Positions 49,332-61,059 of a DNA stretch of 64,000 nt are shown here, piece after piece. Both the position numbers and the translations under genes were made by a program. Numbering within the stretch: position 1 is the first letter of the stretch; every line of letters starts with the position of its first letter. Below the pieces are notes generated by a model that was not told where the DNA came from, searched no databases, and was given only the letters and a program-made list of their open reading frames with translations. Source of the DNA: Mycoplasma sp. 2045 (GTDB taxonomy: Bacteria > Bacillota_I > Bacilli_A > Mycoplasmatales > Metamycoplasmataceae); the NCBI RefSeq assembly GCF_024582715.1, contig NZ_CP102083.1, forward strand, positions 620,001-684,000. The letters run 5' to 3'.

Positions 49332-52300
49332 TTAAAAAAGTGTCAACTGATTTGTTTCATTTAGTTCATCAAGAACCTTGAATTCTTCATTCAATATCTT
49401 GTAAAGAGTTTGATTCACTCTTCCTCGTTTTCTAAAGTCTTCTTTTGAAACAAATTCACTTTCATTTCTAGCATTAACAATTTCAGTTGCTACAGCTTCA
49501 CCAAGTCCACCTACAACTGTAAATGGAGGTATAAGAGCATTATGTTCATAATCTATAACTCATTCAGTTGCTAATGATTTAGTTAAGCTGATGTTTGAAA
49601 TACTTAATCCACGTGCATACATTTCTCTTGCGAGTTCTAAGGTTTGTAATAACTGATCGTCTTTAACTTTTCTGTCATTCATTAAGGTTATTTCCTTAAT
49701 TTTTTTATTAATTTTTTCAATCTTAAAGTCGTTCATCATTACATGTAAATCGAATTCAGTTGCTCTAGTTGTGAAAAATGTTGCGTAGTATTCTAAAGGC
49801 TTATAAAGTTTAAATCAAGCAATTCTTCAAGCCATAAGAACATAAGCAGTAGCGTGAGCTTTAGGGAACATATATTTAATTTTTTGCATTGAATCAATGT
49901 ATCAAGATGGGACATTGTTTTTCTTTAATATTGCAACTTGTTCTTCCGTTACACCTTTACCTTTACGTACTTGTTCCATAACCTTGAAAGCTAATTTAGA
50001 CTCAATATTTTTCTTCATTAAGTATTCCATCATATCATCACGACAGGAAATAACATCTTTTAATGATAATCCCATATCTTTAATAAGTGATTGAGCATTT
50101 CCTGTTCAAACATCTGTCCCATGAGAAAGACCTGAAATTGAAATTAAGTCAGCAAATGATTCGGGTTGTGCTTCAATCAACATCTTTCTAACAAATGATG
50201 TACCAAACTCAGGGATACCTAAAGCACCTGTTGGTTCGCCACCGATTTGTTCAGGTGTGATATTTAATTCTTTAGTAGTTGAGAAAAGTGACATAACTCT
50301 TTTATCTTTTTTAGGTATGTCTTTTTTAACATCTAAACCAGTTAATTTTTCAAGCATTCTAATCGCCATTGGGTCAATGTGTCCAAGTAAGTCTAACTTA
50401 AGGACATTGTCGTGGATAGCTCTATAATCAAAGTGAGTTGTTTTTCAATCGATTGAAGTATCATCGGCAGGATAGTTAACAGGTGTAAAATCTTCAACAT
50501 CGAATTCTTTAGGAATAATTAAGATACCTCCAGGGTGTTGTCCTGTTGTACGTTTAATGTCTTCAAGTTTTGAAGATAAATAATCAACAAAAGCATTTGA
50601 ATAACCCAAGTTATATTCTTCATTAGCTTTTTTAACATAACCAAAGGCAGTTTTGCTTTGAATTGTAGAAATAGTCCCGGCTCTTAGAGTATGACTGTCA
50701 CCAAAAAGTTTCTTAACTTCATTATGAATAATCGGTTGGAAGTCACCAGCAAAGTTTAAGTCTATGTCCGGAACCTTATCGGCATCAAATCCTAAGAATG
50801 TTTCGAATGGAATGGTGTGTCCATCTTTATTCATAAGTGTTCCACATTTATCACAATTTTTATCATCTAAGTCAAATCCTGAAGTTATATTAGAATCTTC
50901 ATTTAAAACGAAGTTTTTACAATTTGGACAAATGTAGTGAGCTGGTAATGGATTAACTTCTGTGATACCTGCAAATGTAGCAACTAAAGATGAACCAACA
51001 CTTCCACGACTACCTACAAGATATCCACTTTCCAATGATTTTTTAACCAAGATATGCGAAATTCAGTAAATAACATCAAATCCATATTTAAGAATAGGTG
51101 TGATTTCCTTTTGAAGTCTTTCTTCAATCATTTGAGGAAGTACTTCTCCATACCTTTCATGTGCTGTTTTATAAACTAATTCTTTTAATTTAACTGCTGA
51201 GTCATCAAATTTAGGTGTGTAAAGTTTGTCGTGAACAATTTTAATTTCTGGATCAATTAAATTAGCAATCTTGTTTGTATTCACTATAACTAAATCATTA
51301 ATTAATTGCTCATCATTTAGGAATTTAAATGACTCAAGCATTTGATCGGTTGTATAAAACTCTAAATCAGGCAATAAGAAGTTTCTTCCCTCAAATTCAA
51401 CTTTTCTATGGTCAAATAAGAAGTGCGAAGAGTTACCAATACCTTTTGAATAAACAAGACATCTGAAGACTTCCTTATCTAATTTATTTTTATATCTAAC
51501 ATCCCCGATTGCAACAGGAATTTTGTTAAGCTTATTCGCTCAATTAATCATTCTTTTAATAGCATCATAAATTTCTTCTTGAGTAAATTTTTCCTGTGGT
51601 TCTAAGTAATGTTTTAGTGCATTAGGATGTGGTATTTCAATGTAATCAGCAAATTCTGCTGACTTTTGAATTTCAACATCTGATGAATAAAAAATATTGT
51701 CTATAAATCTACTTTTAAGTCCACCTGACCCTATTAAAATGTTTTCAGTCTTCTTGATGTCCTCCATAAATAATTTAGGAGACTTAAAGAATCTTTCGGT
51801 TAATGAAAGTGTGATTAATTTAGAAATTTCTTTAATTCCTTGTTGGTTTTTAGCAAGAACAGAAATTTGATTTGATCTAACATGTGAGTAAACATTTGGT
51901 TCATAAGTATTATATAAATCATCAAATGTTAAAATACCTTTCTCTTTTAACATTTGAATTGACTTAATTCAAGCACTAGCAAGAACACCAGCATCGTAGT
52001 CTGCACGGTGAGCTACTGCCGAATCGTAACTAACTTGTAAATATGAACAGTAATTCCCTAACGTATGTGAACGTTTTTCAGGGAATAGCAATCTGGAAAT
52101 GTTAAGTGTGTCGACAAAGAATGTGTTTGGAACTTTTTTTCCTTGCTCAATGAACTTTTGGATAATAAAGTTAAAGTCGAAGTTAGCATTATGAGCTACA
52201 CAAACTTTATTATTTAATAAATCATAAATTTTGTCAAGAGCTTCATTTAACTCAATCCCCTCTTCATCTAACATTTTTTGTGTAATGTTAGTTAAGCTCA

Positions 52301-53747
52301 TTGTTTTAGCACTAAGAGGTTTTTGTGCCTTAATAAAGAATTGTAAGTCTTTATGATTAAAAGCATTATGCTCTTTAACAATTTGAGCACCAAATTCAAT
52401 TAATTCTCCTATTTGCGCTGATAAGTGTGTTGTTTCAATATCAAGCACAACAAATTCAGTTTGCTCTAAAACCGCATTTTCATCGGGCGAATAATTTAAT
52501 AAGAAATTATGATTTTTTGAAATAACATCAAAACTAACTCCATAAATTGGTTTAATACCAGCTTTTTTAGCAGCTTTTTCGAAAGTTGGATAACTTTGTA
52601 CACCATTTGAATCAACTATAGCAACTGCTGAATGTCCATATTGTTTAACTATGGAAACAATATCTTCAGCATTTAAAAGTCCATCCATTGTTGACATTTT
52701 TGTTCTTGTGCTAAGCTCAACTCTTTTTTCATAAGCTAAATCTTCTTGCTCTTCTGTAAGTGGATCAACTTTGCTAAAAGAGTTAACTGTGATTTGTTTA
52801 TTGTACTTGTCTACACCATTGTAAGTTGAACCATATGGATTAGAAACTCTACCCATAGCTTCAACTGTATCTCCAATTTTTGGAACATAAACATCTTTAT
52901 TATTTTCTCTCTCAAAGAAAACTGTACTAATAGCATCATTATAATCAGTAATTGAAATGTTATGAATTTTTAACCCTTTGTTAGTGTCTCTAACATCAGT
53001 TTTATAAACATAACCAGTTACAGAAACATTTGTAGTTTCATCTTCATAAGGAAGTTCGTGAACTTCCTGAATTGTGTATTTTGTATAACTAGATGGTGAA
53101 CGTCTTTTTCCTCAACTTCCTTTATCATAGCTGATTGAACCTTTTTTAGATGAAGTTGAGGCTGTGTCGTGATCACTAAATTGATTTTTGATTTTGTCAT
53201 AATTTTGAAGGATGTTATTGTTGATTTGTTCTTTTAAATCAAATGTATTGACTTTAACATTTAATTCAAATGAATCAAAACCAAAAAGTTCTTTCATATA
53301 CTTATTAACTACCTTAAGTTCTTCTTGAAATTCAGGAGTATTTTCATAATCAAAGATATGTGCTAAATATTTTCCTGTTTGTTCATCATAATTAACATTT
53401 TGAAATCTTAATGCTCTTGCAATTCCACTATTATCTGGAAGAGTTTTCTTAACTACATATTCCAAATAATTAAGAACTAATGGACTTGATAAATATTCAT
53501 TATTATCGTATTTAAATTTGAAATTAACTCTTTCTTTTATAGCTGCAATTGTTAAAGTTCTTAAATCTTCAAGTGATGGAATTGTTAAAAGAGTTAAAGT
53601 AACCTCTAATCTTTCTTCATTTGTATTTGAATTTTTAACAACCTTAATACTATTGCTATCTATTTTCGCATCCGAAAATGATGCGATAAAAGGTAAATTT
53701 AATTTGTTAGCTAATAAATTAAATTTTTGATTTTTGTATCCTTCCAT
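49332..53747 (-). CDS. polC: DNA polymerase III PolC-type alpha subunit
   Basis: A 1471-residue replicative polymerase. N-terminal domain and OB fold (to about residue 330), PHP domain (about 335-420 and after the exonuclease), DEDD 3'-5' exonuclease with LDIETTH (about 434) and HNANFDFNF, a zinc-binding segment (CPNC and CDKC, about 940-970) and the polymerase motif [12 protein letters not shown] (about 995). The PHP domain has lost its metal ligands: the HLHT motif is STRT ([10 protein letters not shown]) and the later DH is DS (AIVDSNGV). UGA codons are Trp. Proofreading should remain with the DEDD exonuclease, which is intact. Confidence 0.96.
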
Positions 53748-54108
53748 TACTTCACCACCTTGTATAAGTTATAAAAATATTATTATAATTAATATATAGT
53801 ATTTTTTATTAACTATCTTTTAAAAATTTAAATATTGAAAGAAAAAATGACCTATAAAACTGATGAAAGACCACATAAGAATAGTATTTCAATTGCATGA
53901 TAGTCATTTATATTTCAAATTATAGCTTTAATACAATTTCTGAATTGAATCGTTAAAAATAAAGCATCGAATTACAAAATAAGATTAAGAAAAGTAGACA
54001 GTTTTGACCTCTGTCCACTTTTCTTATCTTAGTTTAAAAAATTAGTAATTTAATGATACTTGCGATTCGTATTATATAAATATATTCTATTCACCGAAAC
54101 TTCTAGTC
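53748..54108. other. Intergenic region with polC promoter and IS remnant
   Basis: No gene is seen. The first part is AT-rich promoter sequence for polC. The stretch 53981-54033 is a remnant of the IS3-family ends (see the next entry). Confidence 0.5.
53981..54033. repeat. Solo IS3-element end forming a hairpin
   Basis: The right half (CTGTCCACTTTTCTTATCTTAG) resembles the right end of the IS3 element at 34908-34928, and the left half (AAGAAAAGTAGACAG) is its inverted copy, giving a 15-base stem around TTTTGACCT. It looks like a leftover of an IS insertion or excision and could act as a transcription terminator in either direction. Confidence 0.6.
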
Positions 54109-54855
54109 CTATCTCCTAAAGGTATTAGTTGATTTCTTATATTCATATTCTTTAACAGTCTCTTTTAATTTCACAATTAAACCTGCATCATCGAATGGTT
54201 TTGTTTCTTGAGCATTCACTCAAAGAATTGTTAAGTAATAAACTAATATTTTTTGTTGAATTAAATATTCTTCTCAATATGTATCATAAACATTTAAGAA
54301 AAACTCTTCTTGCTCTTTATTTAAGTATGAACCACAAATAAAGTAAGCTAAATCAAAATGCTTGTCACCCATTGAAGCATACTCTCAGTCGATAAAGTAA
54401 ACTTTGTCGTTTAAGTCTAGGAGAATATTGTTTAAGTATAAATCATTGTGCAATGGTCTATTTGATTCAGAGTTTTTTAATATTAAATTAATTCTCTTAT
54501 AGTAATCATTAAGAACATCAATTTTTATTCCTCTTTCATTCAGAATTCTTCTATACTCTTTTACTCTTGAAGCTACATTTGTTTTAGGAAACTGTAGCTT
54601 TGAATCGTGTAATGTCTTAAAATTATTCGCAATTTGAGTCAAAACATCTTCTGTAAACACTAATGGTTTTGTCTGAATATACTCTCATTCAACAGAATTT
54701 TCTGTTTCATTAATTAAACGAGGTACAAAATCAAATTTCTCAAGTAATGCGTAATCTAACTTATGATTGAATTTATTTAAAACCTTTTCTTGATAGATTG
54801 AATTTTCAGTCATATATGTCTTATTTGTATGTCCAATATTTATCGGTTTTTTCAT
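54109..54855 (-). CDS. Choline kinase / LicA-like phosphotransferase
   Basis: A 248-residue kinase of the APH/ChoK fold. LHNDLYLNNILLD is the catalytic loop (HxDxxxxN) and YFIDWEYASMGDKHFDLAYF holds the metal-binding Asp. It probably phosphorylates choline, ethanolamine or a sugar for lipid head groups; the nearby cdsA makes CDP-diacylglycerol, which fits a lipid role. The ATG at 54855 is preferred because GGAGGT lies seven bases upstream; an in-frame ATG at 54867 has no such site. Confidence 0.82.
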
Positions 54856-54920
54856 ATGTACCTCCACATTTTATTTTTTAAAAGTATATAATTAAGAATT
54901 ATAAAAGGAAATTAACAACT

Positions 54921-55691
54921 ATGAAAAAATTATCAAAATATATTGTTATGGATTTGGGTAACACATTCATCAAAATAGTTAATTTCAAAGTCGACTTAAG
55001 GACAAAAGAAATTAAACAAGGTAAGGCAAAAATTATTGACTACTTTGCTTTTACCGAAGAGCTTACTAAGATACTTAAAGATCTTGAAGACACGAGAATC
55101 CTTGTGGCTGCAACTAATACAGATGAGGATTTATGCAAAACCATTATCTTCACCATGGCAAGTAAGTTGAATTTTATGTCTAATGATTTAGTTTACTTAA
55201 ACGATGAGAAAAAAATAATTATTAAAGGGATGTCTCACTTAATTGATAAGAATATAAAACACAAAAGTTCTATTGGTTTTGATATCTTATCAGCATTACT
55301 TATAAACTGAATTAAATATAAAAAAGATTCAATTAACTTATTAGGAACATATTGAGTTAATTTAAAAATGGAAAACTTAATTCTTAAAAGTGTTTCAATA
55401 GCTAGAATGGTGGATTTTTTCGATATCCCATTTGTAGCTCCTTCAATAATTGAAAGTGAATTAAGAGTACCTAAAACTAAAGAAGGAACAACCACAAAAA
55501 CAGCTACGTTAAATGGTTTAAGCTCTTTATTATCAGGTTATGTATCTTCATTTGATAAACCAGAAAACTCAATAATTTCTGGTGGTTGATCTAGATATTT
55601 TGATAAAAGTTTATTTAATATTGAAAAATTCATTGTAGCTGAAGGCTACTTGCATATGTATCTTCAATTTCTTCAAGAACTTGAAGATTAA
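54921..55691 (+). CDS. ASKHA-fold protein, possibly type III pantothenate kinase-like
   Basis: A 256-residue protein. The N-terminal MDLGNTFIKIVNF corresponds to the phosphate-1 motif DxGNT of type III pantothenate kinases (CoaX), which start CoA synthesis. A later GFDILSALLIN could match the CoaX GxDR segment, but the canonical Arg is missing, and a C-terminal SIISGG is similar to the ATP-binding part. Similarity is weak, so it may be a diverged relative with another substrate. It is the first gene of a unit with cdsA (12 bases apart) and diverges from the choline-kinase gene. Confidence 0.5.
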
Positions 55692-55702
55692 GAAAGGAAA
55701 TA

Positions 55703-56773
55703 ATGAAAAAAGAAGAACAAAAATCTTTTTGAATAAATAGAGTTATTCCTGCTCTAATTATCGGACTTGTTCTAGTTATATTTTTAACAGTATCAAAATA
55801 CTCTTTTGATTTTAATTTATATAAAAACTTTAAAGATGGAGTATTTTGATTTTTAAGAACATTGTCTATTTTGATTTTTGTAGGATTTGCTTTTTGAATT
55901 TATTATGAACTATCAAAAGCATATCTGCAAAACCATAAAATATTTAAATGAGTTTTACCTGCTTTAGCAGTTGGGTTGCTCTTTGCTTATCCAAACTTCC
56001 TTAAGTTCTTAACAACTCGGATAACACCCTCAGAAAGTATTTTAGTTAATAAAAATATATTACAAATTGGTTCAGTCTTTACAGATGCTACTTATGGTGC
56101 ATTTAGTTTCTTTGACGCAATATGACCTTTAACAATTACATTAATTTTTGTATTAATTAGATTTTTAACTGTTAAAAATATTAATCTCAAATATTTAGCA
56201 ATTAAAGCTTTATCATTCTTTTTCATCTTTTCATTCTTAACATACTTCTTAAAATCATTTATGGTGCTACTTGCACAAACTTACGCTATTGAAGTTATTT
56301 TATTAATTGTATTCATCGCAATGTCTTGTGACATTGGAGGATACTTTGGTGGAAGATTTTTAGGGCACAAGTTTTTCAAACAAAAACTTGCTCCAGCTAT
56401 TAGTCCTAAAAAGACAATTGAAGGTGCTATTGTCGGAATTATTGTTGCAATCTCAGTTACATTAGCATATATGGGAATAGCTTATGGAATAGCATCAGAC
56501 AAAAATCAAACATTAATGCACATAATGATGACACCATGAAATGTAGATGGTAATAGCTTAAATATGATGTTTGTGTATTTAATGTTATTTATCTTCCTTG
56601 CACCTATGTTTGCAATCTGTGGAGACTTAGCATTTTCACTCATAAAAAGAAGAAATGAAATTAAAGATTTCTCAAACTTACTAAGAGAGCACGGTGGTAT
56701 TTTAGATAGATTAGATTCAATCTCTTTTGTATTTATTTTATTTATCACACTATCAATGTTTGCGATAATATAA
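55703..56773 (+). CDS. cdsA: Phosphatidate cytidylyltransferase (CDP-diacylglycerol synthase)
   Basis: A 356-residue membrane enzyme with about eight helices. It converts phosphatidate and CTP to CDP-diacylglycerol. The family signature is split over [12 protein letters not shown] and [20 protein letters not shown] followed by [11 protein letters not shown], as in all CdsA proteins. It is longer than usual at the N terminus. AAGGAAATA precedes the ATG. A terminator follows directly. Confidence 0.94.
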
Positions 56774-56810
56774 CAAATGCAACTACAGTTACAGCATGGA
56801 TGTAAAAACT

Positions 56811-56838
56811 AGATGAGTTTCTCGACTCATCTTTTTTT
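56811..56838 (+). terminator. Terminator after cdsA
   Basis: Perfect eight-base arms AGATGAGT / ACTCATCT around TTCTCG, followed by seven T residues. Confidence 0.85.
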
Positions 56839-56942
56839 CTATTTAAGTTCATTACGCTTTCGAATAATTTATTATAATATTATTTATAAGCAGTATTTTA
56901 ATTATCTTGAATCACTTTTATGCTTATATTTTAGGAGAAAAT

Positions 56943-59180
56943 ATGACAAATAATTCAGTGTCAGTTGTTAATATGATGGAAATAATTAAGCAAAAATCTT
57001 CCACTCCTCACACTCAATATGTAATTCCAATTTTTCAAAGAAAATATACCTGAACTAAGAAACCAGCAGTAGAAGCATATATTAAGGATATTATCGACAT
57101 CTTTAATAGTAACGATCCTGATTATCAACATTTCATTGGTTTCTTTTTCTATTATTTAGACAAGAATACTGATTTTAATCCTCTTAGTGATAACAACCGA
57201 GCATTTAAAATGTACGTTGTCGATGGACAACAGAGATTAGTTACAACATTTCTAATAATTCTCGCTTTAAGAGATATTTTAAGTAGTGTTTCCTATTCTG
57301 AAAAATTTACCGAAGTTATTGAAACACTTAACAATAATTTTCTATACTTTGAAGATAAGAAAAAAGAGAAACAATGCAGATTATATCCATTAGTTGATGA
57401 TAATGACGCATTTAAGAAAATTCTTGAAGGTGAAATTAATTCAAAAGAAGATATCAATTTATTGAATACATCAAATGTCTATTCTTCATATAAATACATT
57501 AAAGAAGAATTGGAACATCTATTAAAAAATGAAGGAAAAATTCAACTTGAAACAGTTGATAAATTTTTAAACTCACTAAGCAAATTAATTATTATCTCAG
57601 TCAAAATCGAAGATAATGACAACCCACAAAAAATATTCCAAAGCATCAACTCAACCGGAGTTAAATTAACTCAAGCTGATCTTATTAGAAATTACATATT
57701 AATGTCTGCGAAAACTGATAGAGAGCAAAAAGATTTATACGATAAGTATTGAGTAAAAATTGAGAAAAACTTAAATAATGATTCTAAAATAATGGAACAT
57801 TTCTTTTTCATTTATTTACAAATCAAAAAAATGGAAATTGTTAACTTTACAAAGATTTATGATAATTTCAAACATTACTGCGAGAAGAATTATCAAAATG
57901 AATATGGTACGCTCAAACTAAGTGAAATTCTTAGTGATGTTCTTGAATACTCAGAACAATATAAATACATAAAGTTAATTGATAATAAAGAAATATCGTC
58001 TAAAACAATATTTAAGAATAAAAAACTAATAAGAGAAATGGTTTTAAGTAAAAACTTAAATACAGACGCTGCATTACCTTTAATTGTCAAAATGAGTAAA
58101 CTTCTTCACGAGAAAATTATTAAAGAAGATTTATTCCTTGAAATACTGAAAGGTATAAATATTTATTTTGTACGTCGTGCAATATTAAATCTTGGTATTC
58201 AGAGTATTAATAAAGTATTTATTAATCTACTAGTAATATTAGAATCTAAGAATTGAAAGGACGAAAGTAGCGTTATAAATACCTTCAGAAGTTCACTTGT
58301 TAATGATAATAACGGGAAAACTACACGTATGCCTACTGACAAGGAACTTGAAGATTATATGTTAGAAGCAAATATGTATCAACGTGCACGTTTACTAAAA
58401 AATATATACATACATATCCAATTCAATGACACATTCACATATAAAGACGTTGAACCAAAAGAGTGAAGCATAGAACATTTAATGCCTCAAGATGGTGCAA
58501 AATGAATTGGCGAAAACGGCATTACAAAAGATAATCACCAAACACATAAGCATAGAATAGGTAATTTAGCTTTATTCAAGAAAGAGGAAAACTCATATCT
58601 AAGTAATTTACCTTTCGAAGAGAAGAAAGCTAAAATTAATAAATTCATCCATTGAGCTATGAATGCCGATATTCTAAAATATGAATATTGAAATACAGAG
58701 ACTATTGAAGAACGTTCTAAAAAGATAGCTAATGAAATACTTAAGAAAACTTTTAAATATTTCGAAGCTGATGACACAAAATATAAAATTTTCAAAATTC
58801 ATATCGCAAACTCTAAAGGTGAGAAAATTGCTCAAGCAGAACTTTATGAAAAAGATGGTTCTGTAAAAATCTTTGCAGGTTCAAGAATTATTAAAAATCC
58901 TAAAAAAGAAAAATATTACGAGAAATCAATTAAGGGAACTTTGGATATTTTATTAGCTCAAAATGTTCTGCAAGAGACTGATGAAGGATATATTTTTATT
59001 GAGGACTATTCAGTAACCCCGAGAACAGGTGGAAAAGCGACAAGTTTAAGTGCGACAGCTAATGTTATAACCTGAGATAACCATAATGGTAAAGAAATTT
59101 GATTAGATGAAAATGGTGAAAAAATTAAGAATAATGCAGATTTTAAAGCAACAAAATTTGGTAGTTCTAAAATCAACTAA
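56943..59180 (+). CDS. GmrSD-like (DUF262/DUF1524) restriction endonuclease
   Basis: A 745-residue protein. The DUF262 domain shows IPIFQRKYTW and VVDGQQRLVTTF (residues about 92-103), the NTPase-like part of GmrS. The DUF1524 domain shows the HNH-type nuclease IEHLMPQ (about 510-516) and HRIGNLALFKKEEN (about 535-548), as in GmrD. The C-terminal 120 residues include a DUF4357-like repeat (GKEIWLDENGEKI). Single-chain GmrSD proteins act as type IV restriction systems cutting modified DNA. It lies alone between cdsA and an IS remnant, which suggests acquisition. No methyltransferase is nearby, as expected for type IV. Confidence 0.85.
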
Positions 59181-59240
59181 TCTAAAATAAGAAAAACATT
59201 GCATTCACATGTAAATAAGACAATTTTTATAGGTAATTTA

Positions 59241-59433
59241 TAGGAAAAGCTTAAAGCATCTCAACATTGTTGAGGTGTTTTTCAATTTAACATAGTTCGA
59301 AAACTTTTCACCCTTATATCATCAAATGTAATCTTGGATAGCGTTTTAATTACCCAGTTACTCGTATAATTCTTTCTTTTATTGCAAACAAAAAGTAGAC
59401 ATTTTTTATTTTCTATCTACTTTTCTTATCCTA
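59241..59433. mobile_element. Deletion derivative of the IS3-family element
   Basis: Starts TAGGAAAAGCTTAAAGCATC, very similar to the left end of the IS3 element at 33613 onward. It continues for about 105 bases, then jumps to the right end (TTGCAAACAAAAAGTAGACA and on), ending TTATCCTA. About 1.1 kb of the middle, containing the transposase, is gone. It has diverged from the longer copy. It follows the restriction gene by 60 bases and is too damaged to move by itself. Confidence 0.75.
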
Positions 59434-59533
59434 TTTTATTAAATGCGATAATCTCTTTTCAATGTTTAAAATGCTTAAAGTTTAATTACATCATTTAACT
59501 TTGAATTTCATATGAAAAATTAATCTTCCTAAA

Positions 59534-60823
59534 TTATAAAACTCATAAATTATCAATTTTCTTAATAGTAGGGATCTTGTACAACTTATTAATTCTGGTA
59601 TATGAAACTATAGCAATCACTCCACAAACTATAACTATTACTGAATATGCAATGTAAGTTCATGAGTATCCAACTAAATTATTAATCGCTGTAAGTGCAA
59701 TTATTAATAATGAAGACATAATAATCCTAAACACTATTGATAACCCATTTTGTAAATGGAACTTATCTTTTTCGAATAATTGATATGACTTGCTATAAAA
59801 TCCTGGTAAGAACATACTAAACACCAATTGTTGTAGTGCATTAATTGAAAAGTAACTAATTAAAATAAACTGTTTATTTGAAATGAATGATAATGACATT
59901 CAAATGATGCTCAATGCAAACATTCCAAAAATTATTCATCTAAGATCAATTTTTACTTTGTATTTATTTAATAAGAAAACGACAATTACACCAGCTAGAC
60001 TTAATAGAGCTAAAACAATTGTGAAATAGAAACTTCAATCCTCATATTTATAATCACCAACTCATTTGAAAAATTGAATAATTCCAGATTGTTTAGGAAA
60101 TAAGAATATTCCAATTACTAAGGATGAAGATAATATGAATATTCATGAAAATAGCTTAAATTTAGAACTTAAAATCTTATGTGATCCATCATTTGCTTTT
60201 GCTTTATCCACAAAAACAGTCATTTCTGATTTAGTTTTTAAACTTCAATAAAGTAAACCAGATAATATGTAAGTTAACATGTTAAAAATAACTAAAGAAT
60301 AAAAAGGTAAATACTTATAAAGTAAAAGTGACAATATTGGAGATAAAACTAATCCAATTGATATAGCAAATGAGTTACCGATGTTGAATTTATTTAAATC
60401 ATTTTTATCTTTTGCTAAAAAGTAAAGAATATTCTTAAGGTGTATAAATCTATAGGAATGGACAGTTCCTAAAAGTGTACTTGTCACAATTAAAATAATT
60501 GAAAACGTATGTGTAGATAGATTATTGATAAATGCAAAGTAAGTTCCTAAAGGTATTATCAACAATATTGAACTAGCAATATCACAAATAAGAAGAGCGA
60601 CTCTATCAGGTAGTAATTTAACAAGTTGTGATGAGATTGCATAAATGATTAACGATGGTAATTGTACTAATAAGTACAACAATGTAACTAATCAGAAATC
60701 ACCAGTTATTTTGTAAATATATAAACTAGAAGCTAATTTAAATGCTTCTGACCCGATTGATGATAATGAAATACTACTTATATATTTTCATAAGTTAGCA
60801 TTTAAGCTTCTAAATAGCGACAT
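59534..60823 (-). CDS. MFS transporter
   Basis: A 429-residue membrane protein with about 12 hydrophobic segments. The opening residues contain KYISSISLSSIGSEAFKLASSLYIY, a first helix typical of drug-efflux-type MFS proteins, and residues about 60-75 contain SQLVKLLPDRVALLICD, which fits the loop 2-3 motif (GxLaDRxxrr) of the family. It probably exports or imports a small molecule; substrate unknown. It is read to TAA 59534 with UGA as Trp near the C terminus. Nothing points to an operon. Confidence 0.75.
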
Positions 60824-61059
60824 AATACCCCTCCTCATTAATGTATGGTATTTAATTATACATTCATTTATGCATTAGAGATGAAAAAAGGAATCTTATA
60901 ACTGATATTCAAAGAAATTTAAGCTCAAAACAACTAAATAAAAACTAAAACCATTTTAGTTGCATTTCTATAGTAAGCATCAAAAATAAGTTAAATATTT
61001 TTCAATAATTTGTTTTATTTTACTTAAAAAGAATATAATAAAAGTAAGGGGAATATATT
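60824..61059. promoter_or_regulatory. Divergent intergenic region (MFS / peptidase-like gene)
   Basis: No gene seen. It carries promoters for the MFS gene (minus) and the secreted peptidase-like gene (plus); TATAATAAAA-like sequence lies at about 61034-61043, followed by the GTAAGGGG Shine-Dalgarno before ATG 61060. Confidence 0.45.

Noticed and set aside
49332-53747. polC as several fragmented genes
   Set aside because: All apparent stops are UGA; the frame is the same from 53747 to 49332 and the domains are in order.
56774-56815. Short ATG frame after cdsA (about 11 codons)
   Set aside because: No ribosome-binding site, very short, and lies directly before the terminator.
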